From Epilithonimonas sp. JDS (GTDB taxonomy: Bacteria; Bacteroidota; Bacteroidia; Flavobacteriales; Weeksellaceae), in contig NZ_JAJSAX010000003.1 of the NCBI RefSeq assembly GCF_021261315.1, forward strand, positions 124,001 to 188,000: a stretch of 64,000 bases of DNA. Reading direction: 5' to 3'. This document shows, one piece after another, positions 33,952-42,655 of this stretch (the stretch's first letter is position 1; every line of letters starts with the position of its first letter). The notes below the pieces were generated by a model. It saw nothing but the letters and a program-made list of their open reading frames with translations, did not search any database and was not told where the DNA came from. The position numbers were made by a program, and so were the translations under genes.

Positions 33952-35688
33952 ATGTCTAAAAATATCGCTGACCAATTTGTCGAAATCCTAGTTAAAACGG
34001 GAGTTAAACGCTTATATGCTGTCACTGGTGACAGCCTTAATTTTTTAAATGACGCCATCAAACGTGAAGGATCCATCAAATGGATTCACGTGAGACACGA
34101 GGAAGTTGGCGCTTTCGCTGCTGCTGCCGAAGCTGAATTGGAAGGTCTCGCAGTTTGCGCAGGAAGCTCCGGGCCGGGTCACGTTCATCTTATTAATGGA
34201 CTTTATGAGGCCAATCGAGGAAATGTTCCGGTTTTAGCCATCGCATCGACTTGTGAAAGTTCAGAGTTTGGGACTTCTTATTTCCAAGAAACTAATACGA
34301 TCAAATTGTTTGATGACTGTTCGGTTTACAATCAAATTGCTACAACGCCCGAACAAGCACCAAGAATGTTGCAAGCCGCTTTGCAGCACGCGATTTCGCA
34401 AAAAGGTGTGGCAGTTTTGGGAATGCCCGGTGATCTTTTCGAAGCTGACTCCGTAAAAAACATCAGCTCAGATTTAGTTTTCAAAACGAATCCAAGAATT
34501 ATCCCTTCCGAAGAAGAAACCAACTGGATTGCAGATCATCTTAATTCAGAAAAAAAAGTCGCAATCTATTGTGGAATTGGCGCTTCCGAAGCGCATTCAG
34601 AAGTGATTGCTTTGGCAGAAAAACTCAAAGCGCCAATCGGGTATTCTTTCCGTGGGAAAATGGGAATCCAACATAACAATCCTTACGAAGTGGGAATGAC
34701 TGGACTTTTGGGATTGCCTTCCGCTTTTAAAGCAATGCACGAAGCGGACATTATTTTATTACTCGGAACAGATTTTCCTTATGTGAAATTTATGCCCGTT
34801 GATAAAGTGATCATTCAAATTGATGACAAGCCAGAACGTTTGGGAAGACGTGCGCAACTGACAAGAGGTTTTGCCGGAAAAATCAAAGATTCATTGGTCG
34901 ATCTTTTACCATTAATCAAAATTAATGACGACAGAAAATTCCTTGATAAACAGTTAGAATTCTATCAAACAGTAAAAAATAATCTCCGATCTTATGTTGA
35001 AGATAAAGGAAAAGAAAGTCATATTTCTCCTGAATTTGTAGCCGAAACATTAAATATTAAAGCTAATAAAGACACCATTTTCACAGTTGACACCGGAATG
35101 TGCTGCGTTTGGGGTGCAAGATATTTGGAAGCAACCGGCGAGAGAAAACTATTAGGATCCTTCAGTCACGGAACAATGGCGAATGCAATGCCAATGGCGA
35201 TTGGCGCACAATTATCTAGTCCTGACAAACAAGTCATTGCACTTTGTGGTGATGGCGGACTTTCTATGTTATTAGGTGATATCGCAACTATTAAACAATA
35301 CAATCTTCCAATCAAAATTATCGTTTTCAACAACCGTTCTTTGGGAATGGTAAAACTGGAAATGGAAGTAAACGGCATCCCTGACAATGAAACAGATATG
35401 ATCAATCCAGACTACGGTTTGCTGGCTCAGGCTTTCGGAATCAAAGGTATCAATGTGACTGATCCGGAAAAAGTGGAAGAAGCGATTGATGATGCTTTAC
35501 AAACCAAAGGCCCGGTTTTGGTCAACGTTTTCACAGATCCAAATGCCTTGGCGATGCCGCCAAAAGTCGGCTGGGATCAGATGAAAGGAATGGGAATCGC
35601 AATGACTAGAATGATGCTCGACGGAAATTTCAAAGAAGTAGCGGACACGATTTCAAGCAATTACAGACACATCAAAGAAGTTCTTTAA
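33952..35688 (+). CDS. poxB: Pyruvate dehydrogenase (quinone) / pyruvate oxidase
   Basis: This 578-residue thiamine-diphosphate enzyme resembles PoxB, which converts pyruvate to acetate and CO2 and passes electrons to quinone. Seen are the catalytic Glu50 in VRHEEVGAF, GSSGPGHVHLINGLYEA, a central FAD/Rossmann part (YCGIGASEAHSE), and the thiamine-binding CGDGGLSMLLGDIAT to IIVFNN segment near residue 434. The length fits the family. The C-terminus lacks a strongly amphipathic tail like that of E. coli PoxB, so membrane attachment is unsure. Monocistronic, closed by a good terminator. Confidence 0.9.
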   Translation: MSKNIADQFVEILVKTGVKRLYAVTGDSLNFLNDAIKREGSIKWIHVRHEEVGAFAAAAEAELEGLAVCAGSSGPGHVHLINGLYEANRGNVPVLAIASTCESSEFGTSYFQETNTIKLFDDCSVYNQIATTPEQAPRMLQAALQHAISQKGVAVLGMPGDLFEADSVKNISSDLVFKTNPRIIPSEEETNWIADHLNSEKKVAIYCGIGASEAHSEVIALAEKLKAPIGYSFRGKMGIQHNNPYEVGMTGLLGLPSAFKAMHEADIILLLGTDFPYVKFMPVDKVIIQIDDKPERLGRRAQLTRGFAGKIKDSLVDLLPLIKINDDRKFLDKQLEFYQTVKNNLRSYVEDKGKESHISPEFVAETLNIKANKDTIFTVDTGMCCVWGARYLEATGERKLLGSFSHGTMANAMPMAIGAQLSSPDKQVIALCGDGGLSMLLGDIATIKQYNLPIKIIVFNNRSLGMVKLEMEVNGIPDNETDMINPDYGLLAQAFGIKGINVTDPEKVEEAIDDALQTKGPVLVNVFTDPNALAMPPKVGWDQMKGMGIAMTRMMLDGNFKEVADTISSNYRHIKEVL

Positions 35689-35695
35689 ACAGACT

Positions 35696-35727
35696 AAAGC
35701 CCAATTTGAGATTGGGCTTTTTTATTT
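35696..35727 (+). terminator. Rho-independent terminator after poxB
   Basis: A 10-bp perfect stem (AAAGCCCAAT with ATTGGGCTTT) with a 5-base loop is followed by a T-run, 7 bases after the stop codon. Confidence 0.92.
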
Positions 35728-35742
35728 TTTCATTAATAAAAA

Positions 35743-35779
35743 ATCAACCAAAAAAAAGCTTCACACGATGTGAAGCTTT
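35743..35779 (-). terminator. Rho-independent terminator of the secreted protein gene
   Basis: An 11-bp perfect stem (AAAGCTTCACA with TGTGAAGCTTT) and 3-base loop is followed on the minus strand by a T-rich tract. It serves the gene ending at 35814 and lies back to back with the poxB terminator. Confidence 0.88.
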
Positions 35780-35813
35780 AGAAAATAATATATATAACCT
35801 TAGTTTCGGGAAA

Positions 35814-36407
35814 CTATTTCATTGAGATCATTCTGCTGAAGCTGTCGCCGTCTTTTTCAACATTAATGATGTATGTTTCAGCATTATTCGGGTTCAGATC
35901 AAAAGTTAGATTGATCACGCCATCTTTAGCCAAATTATTTTTGCTGTAATAAGTGTTGTTTGCAGTATCATAGATTGAAACCTTTACATCGCCAACCACA
36001 TCTTTCATTTGTAATTTCACAAAGTTTTTGTTGATTGTGTATTCTGGTTTGGTGATCGCAGAAATAGGAGATTTGTCAACATTTACCTGATTTTCTTTTA
36101 CTGTAATTTTATATTTTTCAATTCTGTTATCAGATTCCGCTACCAGATAATAATTTCCGTCAGCCAATTTATCCAAGTTGTAAGACTTTTCTAATGAATT
36201 GCTTTTTGAAATGACTTCAGAAAAAAGTTCGTCTTTGGAATCATCATAAAAATAAAGAGATACGTTTTTCGAATTTGAGATATTGAAATTGATGCTCTTA
36301 TTATTCACTGTATTGAAAGAAAGAGAAAAATCGATGTCTCTTGCAACTGCGCTTCCTGAGATTAATAAAACTCCGATAAGGAAACTTAATTTTATAAACT
36401 TTTTCAT
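35814..36407 (-). CDS. Secreted beta-rich protein of unknown function
   Basis: This 197-residue product has a signal peptide (MKKFIKLSFLIGVLLISGSAVA). The mature part looks like two Ig-like beta domains of the T9SS-tail kind (SNSKNVSLYFYDDSKDELFSE, then GDVKVSIYDTANNTYYSKN, each followed by a YYLV or TYIINVEKDG strand). It lacks a full C-terminal sorting tail, so it probably stays in the periplasm or outer membrane. An upstream ATG at 36431 is possible but would precede the signal peptide. I do not recognise a named family. Confidence 0.78.
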   Translation of the reverse strand: MKKFIKLSFLIGVLLISGSAVARDIDFSLSFNTVNNKSINFNISNSKNVSLYFYDDSKDELFSEVISKSNSLEKSYNLDKLADGNYYLVAESDNRIEKYKITVKENQVNVDKSPISAITKPEYTINKNFVKLQMKDVVGDVKVSIYDTANNTYYSKNNLAKDGVINLTFDLNPNNAETYIINVEKDGDSFSRMISMK

Positions 36408-36436
36408 AATATTCTTTTTTGATTGTTTCAACGATA

Positions 36437-36444
36437 CAAATGTA
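36437..36444 (-). promoter_or_regulatory. -7 element (TACATTTG) of the secreted protein gene
   Basis: TACATTTG fits TAnnTTTG and lies 29 bases before the ATG at 36407. Confidence 0.5.
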
Positions 36445-36537
36445 GATCTGAATCTAAAAAATTAATACATTCTGATTTTCACAAATATGTCCTATATTAA
36501 CATAAACTAAATGTTAACTTAACATTAAAAGACAATA

Positions 36538-36568
36538 TTGAATATATAATTTCATTTTCGTAAATTTG
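36538..36568 (+). promoter_or_regulatory. Promoter of the AraC regulator (TTG, 20 bases, TAAATTTG)
   Basis: A TTG at 36538-36540 and TAAATTTG at 36561-36568 have a 20-base spacing, within the range for Bacteroidota sigma-A promoters. The ATG is 16 bases further on. Confidence 0.6.
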
Positions 36569-36584
36569 CATCAAGGATTACATT

Positions 36585-37457
36585 ATGAAACATCACAGCC
36601 CTTTGTACGAAGCCGTAAAACCTAATATTGGAAGCAGTTTCACGTGTCTTTACTTTTTGAAAAATGAAAATATAAAAACACAATTCTGGCATTATCATCC
36701 GGAGATTGAGTTGATATTTGTCTGCGGCGGATCCGGAAAAAGGCAAATCGGGAGTAATATTTCCAATTTCTCGAATGGCGATTTGATTCTGATTGGCAGC
36801 AATTTACCTCACTGCGGACTGACGAATGAAAATACCAATAATGAGTACGAAGTGGTCATCCAGTTTTCAAAAAACTTTCTTGGAACGGAGTTTTGGGATG
36901 CGCCTGAAATGCAAAGAATTCTTTCGATGCTGGAAACGGCGAAAAGCGGAATTGTATTTGGCGAAACAGTGAAGAAATCACTAAGCGAAAAAATAAGAAC
37001 GCTTTCAGAATTGTCTTATCTCGACAAGCTTTTGACATTCATTGAAATTCTTGACGAGCTGGCTCACACCAAAGATTTTCAAATCCTGAACGCCGGAAAG
37101 TATTATCTGCAAACACAAAAAGAGGATAATGACAGAATCAATCTCATCTTCAACCACGTGAAGGATAATTTTAAAAGCCAGATCAGTTTGGAAGAAGTCG
37201 CAGGTTTGGCAACAATGACTGTTCCTTCATTTTGCAGATATTTTAAAAAAATTACCAATAAAACATTTACTCAATTTGTGAATGAATACAGAATCACGCA
37301 TTCACTGAAACTTTTGGCGGAACAGCCGATGAGCATTACGGATATTTGTTTTGAAAGTGGTTTCAATAACTTCAGTTATTTCAATAAAACTTTTAAGGAA
37401 CATACACAGAAAAGTCCGTCGCAGTATCGGAAGGAGTTTAGTAATATTATGGCTTAA
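36585..37457 (+). CDS. AraC-family transcriptional regulator with cupin domain
   Basis: This 290-residue protein has an N-terminal cupin sensor (WHYHPEIELIFV, then GDLILIGSNLPHCGL) and a C-terminal double helix-turn-helix (SLEEVAGLATMTVPSFCRYFKKITNKTF and SITDICFESGFNNFSYFNKTFKEHTQKSPSQYR). Such proteins usually sense a small ligand and control carbohydrate or stress genes. Its possible targets are not adjacent. It is transcribed away from the secreted protein gene from a compact promoter region. Confidence 0.93.
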   Translation: MKHHSPLYEAVKPNIGSSFTCLYFLKNENIKTQFWHYHPEIELIFVCGGSGKRQIGSNISNFSNGDLILIGSNLPHCGLTNENTNNEYEVVIQFSKNFLGTEFWDAPEMQRILSMLETAKSGIVFGETVKKSLSEKIRTLSELSYLDKLLTFIEILDELAHTKDFQILNAGKYYLQTQKEDNDRINLIFNHVKDNFKSQISLEEVAGLATMTVPSFCRYFKKITNKTFTQFVNEYRITHSLKLLAEQPMSITDICFESGFNNFSYFNKTFKEHTQKSPSQYRKEFSNIMA

Positions 37458-38123
37458 TTAGTGTTTTCTAAAAACTTTAATTTGATTAAGCCTTATTTTA
37501 GCTTCTTCTTCATTAAATTCAGTTTTCAGTAATTGTTCAATTAATTTATAATTACCAAAACGAAGCTCTTTGATGTTTGGTCCAGTTGAAAGTAAATTGA
37601 ACTCTTTACAATTATGACACTGTATTATTTTCCAAGAATAATCAGGAATTCCAACTTCTTTTTTTGTAATAAAAGTCTCCAACTTAGAATTACATTTTGT
37701 ACAATCCTGAGATAGGATTTCTTTATCTTTTACTTTTCCTTTAAAAAAAGATGAGAACTTAAATAAAGTATTAAGAAGGTTTCCATAAAGCCAACCATTT
37801 AAATTGTTTTTAAATTCAACAGAAACGATTTTTGAAAGTTGGTCAAAATAATCACAAATAAACTCACGCTCTTCGGTATCAAAATCTGAACTAGAAAGAC
37901 TTTCAAGATTTTGCTTTAGGATAAGTTTTAGCTGTTTTGTTCTAAGACTTAAATTTATAGCATTTATTAATTCATCAGTACATTTATTAAATAAAATTTC
38001 AAGTTTATCACTAATTTCATTTGCTGATGGATTTAGCCCTCTTTGTTCCCAAGCAGAATATGAAAACTTGTTAAGATTTTTAAATGCCTCTAATTTATCT
38101 AAAGTGATTTGTTTATCAGTCAT
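37458..38123 (-). CDS. DUF4844-like protein with C-terminal zinc ribbon
   Basis: This 221-residue protein begins with a region like DUF4844 (LNKFSYSAWEQRGLNPSANE, TEEREFICDYFDQLS, NNLNGWLYGNLLN). I recall this family from flavobacteria but know no function for it. After residue 140 there are two Cys-x-x-Cys pairs (CTKCN and CHNCK, about 35 residues apart) that look like a zinc ribbon, followed by a helical tail. It is cytoplasmic. The start at 38123 gives 10 bases of spacing from the upstream aminotransferase stop, on the same strand. Confidence 0.7.
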   Translation of the reverse strand: MTDKQITLDKLEAFKNLNKFSYSAWEQRGLNPSANEISDKLEILFNKCTDELINAINLSLRTKQLKLILKQNLESLSSSDFDTEEREFICDYFDQLSKIVSVEFKNNLNGWLYGNLLNTLFKFSSFFKGKVKDKEILSQDCTKCNSKLETFITKKEVGIPDYSWKIIQCHNCKEFNLLSTGPNIKELRFGNYKLIEQLLKTEFNEEEAKIRLNQIKVFRKH

Positions 38124-38133
38124 AATATTTACT

Positions 38134-39237
38134 CTAAGAAATCGCCCCAAAATAAACCTTCATCTCCTCCATCGTTCCAAAACTTATTCTAGTCCATTTC
38201 CCGTTTTGCTCATAGGTTTTTCCACCTAAGATTTTCACATCCTTCAGTTTTTTGAAATAATTGTCTTTATAATTATCCAAAGAAAAATAAACGAAATTGG
38301 CAGAAGACGGAATGGTTTTGATGCCTCTTTTCTGGAATTCAGACATTGTAAAGTCTTTCACTTTTTGATTGTTATCCAAAACTTTGGAAATGAATTCCTG
38401 ATCCTCCATCGCAGCAATTGCGCCAGCCATCGTCGTTACGCTGATTTCTGCGCCACTCCAGCTTTGAAGTTTTTTAAGTTCTTTGATCAATGTCGGATTT
38501 CCAATCGCGTAACCCAATCTTGCGCCGGCAAATCCGTAAAGCTTGGAAAATGTTCTCGTCACAATCAGGTTTTTATAAGTATCCACCAAATCGCTCAAAG
38601 ATTTTTGGTTGGTAAATTCGATGTAAGCTTCATCAACCAAGATCGTGATATTGTCTGGAACAGACTTGATGAAAGTTTCAATTTCACTTCTTGAAAGTAA
38701 ATCTCCGGTTGGATTATTTGGATTGCAGATATAGATCAGCTTTGTATCTTTTCTGATCGAGCTTTTCATTTTATCGAGATCGATTCGCTTTTGTTCATTC
38801 AAAGGAACTACAGTTTTTGACATTCCCAAAAATTCGCCAATCGGTTCAAAGATCGTAAACGATGGATCCGGAATAATGAAATGACCTTTGTCCAGTGAAA
38901 CATACTTGATAATCAATTCCAACAAGAATGATGAACCTGCAGAAACCAAAAGATTCTCTTGTTTCAATTGATTCTTTTCGGCTAATTTTCCACTCAAAAC
39001 ATCTGCAAATTTGAAATCATACATCGATGACAGACTAAGGCTTTTTTGCATAGCTTCCAAAGCTTTCGGGGAAACGCCAAATGGATTCTCGTTGAAACAA
39101 AGTCGGATGGTTTTGTCATCGTTCTTCAGTTCATTAAAATTCGGGGTATTTTTTGCAAGGAATTCAAGTGGGGAAAGTGTGAGCGCTGCACTTCCCAGGA
39201 AAGCGGTTTTCAGCCAGTCTCGTCTGTTGATCGACAT
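38134..39237 (-). CDS. HisC-like aminotransferase with a Tat signal peptide
   Basis: This 367-residue PLP enzyme matches the histidinol-phosphate aminotransferase family (NENPFGVSPKALEAM, YICNPNNPTGD, ILVDEAYIEF, and PLP Lys232 in TFSKLYGFAGARLGY). Unlike HisC, it starts with a twin-arginine export signal: INRRDWLKTAFLGSAALTLSP with Arg5-Arg6. A folded PLP enzyme exported by Tat would work in the periplasm. Its substrate is unknown; it is not in a his operon. A DUF4844-like gene follows after 10 bases. Confidence 0.87.
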   Translation of the reverse strand: MSINRRDWLKTAFLGSAALTLSPLEFLAKNTPNFNELKNDDKTIRLCFNENPFGVSPKALEAMQKSLSLSSMYDFKFADVLSGKLAEKNQLKQENLLVSAGSSFLLELIIKYVSLDKGHFIIPDPSFTIFEPIGEFLGMSKTVVPLNEQKRIDLDKMKSSIRKDTKLIYICNPNNPTGDLLSRSEIETFIKSVPDNITILVDEAYIEFTNQKSLSDLVDTYKNLIVTRTFSKLYGFAGARLGYAIGNPTLIKELKKLQSWSGAEISVTTMAGAIAAMEDQEFISKVLDNNQKVKDFTMSEFQKRGIKTIPSSANFVYFSLDNYKDNYFKKLKDVKILGGKTYEQNGKWTRISFGTMEEMKVYFGAIS

Positions 39238-39355
39238 AGTGTTTGATTTATTTCCCGATAAAAATAATGATTTTTCTTCATCGATGAAAAATTAAATTCT
39301 GACGGATAAAATTTCTATCTCACCGATCAGAATTTATTCTAGAGTTTTTCAATTC

Positions 39356-39363
39356 TACTTTTG
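39356..39363 (+). promoter_or_regulatory. -7 element (TACTTTTG) of the CPBP protease / LytS-LytTR unit
   Basis: TACTTTTG fits TAnnTTTG and lies 25 bases before the ATG at 39389. Confidence 0.5.
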
Positions 39364-39388
39364 AGGCACAAATTAAAACAAACAAAAA

Positions 39389-40120
39389 ATGTCTCTATTT
39401 ACTCCACTCATTTGGCTTTTGGTGATGTCTCCAGTCTTTATTATCGCTTTCTTCAAATCAAAAAAAGGAAATATGAAATTCCTTCTTTTATTCTTAATTC
39501 TCTTTCTGGCAGACAATTACATTCAGATTTTAATCAAACAATATTTACCAGATTTTGGGCTCAAATTTTCTTGGTTAGGGAAATTCTTAAGCTTAGCAAC
39601 TTCATTATTAGTTATTTTTTTTGTGAATCAAAATGACAGAAAAGAAATAGGCTTTACCACTTCTGCAAACTCGAAAAAACAAATCAAATTCGGTGTTTTG
39701 GTTTTCCTTGGATTTTTAATTTTTGATTTTGCCTTCAAATTTATTTTGTTTCCAAAAGGTGGAGAATTTGACCTGGAAACTTTTGCATTTCAAGCCACAA
39801 TGCCAGGTTTAACGGAAGAAATACTTTTCCGTGGAATCTATCTTTGGATCTTTGACAGGGTCTTTTTACCGAATTGGCATTACAAAGGAATCAGGTTCGG
39901 TTGGTCATTTGTGATTGTCACACTTCTTTTTGGAGTTGCTCACGGCATCATTTTAACAGCAGATCACCAGTTAAAATTTGATATTATTACAATCGTCTAT
40001 CTAACTTCGATCTCTTCTTTAAGTCTCGGAATTCTAAGAAAATTCACAGGCAATCTCATCTATTCAATCCTTGGTCACAACGTCATCAATGTAATGAACG
40101 CCATTATCAGAATTCTATAA
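39389..40120 (+). CDS. CPBP-family intramembrane protease
   Basis: This 243-residue polytopic membrane protein carries the three CPBP (CAAX protease and bacteriocin-processing) motifs: the double Glu of TEEILFRGIYL, the His of FGVAHGIIL and the GHNVINVMN motif near the end. The family contains Rce1-like glutamic proteases and proteins protecting against bacteriocins. It is followed after 50 bases by a sensor kinase and response regulator, so it may be processed or controlled together with them. Its substrate is unknown. Confidence 0.88.
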   Translation: MSLFTPLIWLLVMSPVFIIAFFKSKKGNMKFLLLFLILFLADNYIQILIKQYLPDFGLKFSWLGKFLSLATSLLVIFFVNQNDRKEIGFTTSANSKKQIKFGVLVFLGFLIFDFAFKFILFPKGGEFDLETFAFQATMPGLTEEILFRGIYLWIFDRVFLPNWHYKGIRFGWSFVIVTLLFGVAHGIILTADHQLKFDIITIVYLTSISSLSLGILRKFTGNLIYSILGHNVINVMNAIIRIL

Positions 40121-40170
40121 TTTGTCTCAAATTGTTTCTTTTAAAAAATCTCAAAAGCTTATTTTTGAAA

Positions 40171-41355
40171 ATGCCTTTTAATACAAGCAAAATGCAAGAA
40201 AACCCTTTCCCGAAAGAACAACTGTCAAATCAAAATTTTCTGCAGGACTTTGAACGATTTTACAACAGAAGTCCGAAGATCATTTTCCATTTCCTGATGT
40301 GGTTTTTCTTTTCTGCATTACTTTTTGTCTACTATCGTTTTGATTCCAAAATCACTTTTTTTGAATGTTTCCTGATGACTTTCAGAGCGTTTGTAAGCAA
40401 TGCAGTTATCTTTTATGGATTTTTTTATTTGATATTTCCAAAAATTAAGAAATTCAGAATCAACTATTTCCTGATCGTCATATCAATATTAATTCCCATA
40501 AGCATTTATGTTTGGCTGATCGTCAACAATTCTATGTTTCGCCTCTACCACTATTTTGGTTGGGAAATCAAAACTGGAAGATTCGCTGGAATGATTAAGG
40601 TTTTTGCCAATCAAAGCATTAAAGAAGTCATTGGACTTGAGGTTGTACTGTCCAACATTATGCTTGTGATCTATATTTTGTTACCGTTTTTCTTTGTGAA
40701 AATCCTCTTTGAGATTGTGAGAATTTATAATAAAACAACACAACTTCAACAGCAAAAACTGGAAGTCGAAATCCAGAATATCAATATTGAAAAAGACTTT
40801 TTGAAATCGCAACTTAATCCGCATTTCCTCTTCAACACCTTAAATAATCTTTACGGATTAAGTGTTAAAAAAGATGATTCGGCACCGGAAGTCATTTTGA
40901 ATCTTTCCGAGATCATGAGTTACACACTTTACGAATCTAATTCTGAAAAAGTGTCTCTGGAAAAGGAATTGGACTTCATCAGAAATTATTTTGAGCTTGA
41001 GAAAATGCGTTATCCGAAAGATAAAAATATCCAGTTGGAAATTTTGGATGATGATCAGATTGCTGGACTTTACATCGCGCCACTTTTGACTTTTACATTC
41101 ATCGAAAATGCGTTCAAATATGGCTTGAAGAATTCTGATAAACAATTCATAAATCAAAAAATTAAGATTGAAAATGATACGTTTTATTTTGTTCTCAAAA
41201 ATGATTTTGATAAAACAGAAATCAAAAAAGAATTTGGTGGAATTGGATTGGAAAATATCAAAAAACGCCTTCATTTATTATATCCAAATCAACACGATTT
41301 GAAAATATCGACATTCGAAAACAGCTTTAAAGTCGAACTTAAAATCAACTTATAA
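40171..41355 (+). CDS. LytS-type sensor histidine kinase
   Basis: This 394-residue membrane kinase has four N-terminal membrane helices (about residues 35-205), a short coiled coil (TTQLQQQKLEVEIQNINIEKDF) and a His_kinase domain with the phospho-acceptor site LNPHFLFNTLNNLYGL, then an ATPase part with the N-box IENAFKYG and GGIGLENIKKRL. A TTG at 40132 could be used, but I prefer the ATG at 40171. The response regulator starts 3 bases after its stop, so they are translated as a pair. The signal is unknown. Confidence 0.9.
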   Translation: MPFNTSKMQENPFPKEQLSNQNFLQDFERFYNRSPKIIFHFLMWFFFSALLFVYYRFDSKITFFECFLMTFRAFVSNAVIFYGFFYLIFPKIKKFRINYFLIVISILIPISIYVWLIVNNSMFRLYHYFGWEIKTGRFAGMIKVFANQSIKEVIGLEVVLSNIMLVIYILLPFFFVKILFEIVRIYNKTTQLQQQKLEVEIQNINIEKDFLKSQLNPHFLFNTLNNLYGLSVKKDDSAPEVILNLSEIMSYTLYESNSEKVSLEKELDFIRNYFELEKMRYPKDKNIQLEILDDDQIAGLYIAPLLTFTFIENAFKYGLKNSDKQFINQKIKIENDTFYFVLKNDFDKTEIKKEFGGIGLENIKKRLHLLYPNQHDLKISTFENSFKVELKINL

Positions 41356-41358
41356 TCA

Positions 41359-42066
41359 ATGGAAAAACTGCGTTGCATCGTTTTGGATGACGAACCAATC
41401 GGAAGAGAGATCATAGAAAACTTCGTGAAAGAAATTGATTTTCTGGAACTTGTGGATTCTTTTGAAGATTCCGTAAAAGCTTTGATGTTTTTGGAGAATA
41501 ATAATGTTGATCTGATTTTCAGTGATATTCAAATGCCGAAGATCAATGGTTTGGATCTGGTGAAAAGTCTGGAAAAGCCGCCTGTCATTATCTTTATCAC
41601 GGCTCACAGAGATTTTGCTTTGGATGGTTTTGAAACTGGAGCGACAGATTATTTGGTAAAACCAGTTCGCTTTGACCGTTTCTTGAAAGCCGTGAACAAA
41701 GCGAAAGATTATATCATTTTAAAACAAAACTCTACGGTTCATCAAGTCAATTCTGACAGGATTTTCATTAAGTCTGATGGAAAACTCACGAAAATCCTTT
41801 TAGACGAAATCCTTTATGTAGAAGCGCAAGGCGACTATTTGAAAATCGTCATCCAAAATGAGACTTACACTACTCTAGCAACTTTGAAATCGATGGATGA
41901 AGTTCTGACTTTACCAAAATTTTTCCGGGTTCAACGTTCGTTTATCATCAATCTGGAAGCCATCCGAAGTCTCAGCGGAAATATGGTGGAACTTGTGAAC
42001 GGGAAAAGTATTTCTATTGCGCTTAATAAGAAAGAGGAATTGTTTCAGTTGTTGGGGATTAGGTGA
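41359..42066 (+). CDS. LytTR-family response regulator
   Basis: This 235-residue protein has a receiver domain with Asp56 (FSDIQMPKING) as phospho-acceptor, Asp10-Asp11 (VLDDEP), the Thr of ITAHRD and Lys of VKPV, and a C-terminal LytTR DNA-binding domain (about residues 135-235; ILYVEAQGDYLKIV, FFRVQRSFIINLEAI). It is the partner of the kinase 3 bases upstream. In Bacteroidota such pairs often act on genes for surface or stress functions, but targets are not seen here. Confidence 0.92.
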   Translation: MEKLRCIVLDDEPIGREIIENFVKEIDFLELVDSFEDSVKALMFLENNNVDLIFSDIQMPKINGLDLVKSLEKPPVIIFITAHRDFALDGFETGATDYLVKPVRFDRFLKAVNKAKDYIILKQNSTVHQVNSDRIFIKSDGKLTKILLDEILYVEAQGDYLKIVIQNETYTTLATLKSMDEVLTLPKFFRVQRSFIINLEAIRSLSGNMVELVNGKSISIALNKKEELFQLLGIR

Positions 42067-42143
42067 TTTTTTGCAATTTTATTGATTTAAATATTTTTTT
42101 AATTAAAAATTATTTTTAAATTTATAAAAGCACAAAATAAAAG

Positions 42144-42635
42144 ATGAAAACAAAATATAATTTTAAAAAATATATATTTTCAAATAGTTACAAAATTTAT
42201 GAAGTTGATAAGGAAATTGGATTCATAAAAAGAAATTACTTGTCAAACATTACTGTTGCCGAACTAAATGAAAAAAGATTTATTTATAAGGAAAAAGGAT
42301 TTTTTGATAAACAGACTGAAATTATTAATTCTGATAATAAAATTGTCGGAAAAATAAATTATAGCAGCTGGAATAAAAAAGCCTTCCTAAGATTATACGG
42401 TAACGAAGTCAACTGGAAATATACGAATGTGTGGAATACAAGATGGAATATTGAAATCCCCAATGAAAAAAAAATTGAATTTTGCAGTAATGGAAATATA
42501 ACGAATGATAAAATTAATGATAATGAACTGGAAATATTGTCAAGTATTTACATTTTCAATTATTATCGAAGAGCTATGATTACAGCATTATTTATAATAT
42601 TAACACCTACTTTTTTAACTAGAATTTTTAGTTAA
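42144..42635 (+). CDS. Hypothetical protein, low GC
   Basis: I do not recognise this 163-residue protein. It is rich in Asn, Lys, Ile and Tyr, begins without a signal peptide, and has alternating strands (YEVDKEIGFIKRNYLS, IIGSDN-like turns, WNTRWNIEIPNEKKIEF) that loosely recall the LURP/Tubby-like beta barrel. A hydrophobic stretch at the C-terminus (AMITALFIILTPTFL) may insert in the membrane as a tail anchor. Its AT content is clearly higher than that of the kinase genes before it, a possible sign of recent transfer. Confidence 0.65.
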   Translation: MKTKYNFKKYIFSNSYKIYEVDKEIGFIKRNYLSNITVAELNEKRFIYKEKGFFDKQTEIINSDNKIVGKINYSSWNKKAFLRLYGNEVNWKYTNVWNTRWNIEIPNEKKIEFCSNGNITNDKINDNELEILSSIYIFNYYRRAMITALFIILTPTFLTRIFS

Positions 42636-42643
42636 AAAAGTAG
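42607..42643. terminator. Hairpin overlapping the end of the hypothetical gene
   Basis: A 14-bp perfect inverted repeat (CTACTTTTTTAACT with AGTTAAAAAAGTAG) has a 9-base loop and covers the stop codon at 42633-42635. It lies between convergent genes. A T-run after the 3' arm is missing, so its role as terminator is likely but not typical. Confidence 0.5.
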
Positions 42644-42655
42644 ATTATCAATCAC

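Noticed and set aside
40858..41274. Antisense frame in the LytS kinase gene
   Set aside because: It is covered by conserved kinase motifs on the other strand and shows no family signal.
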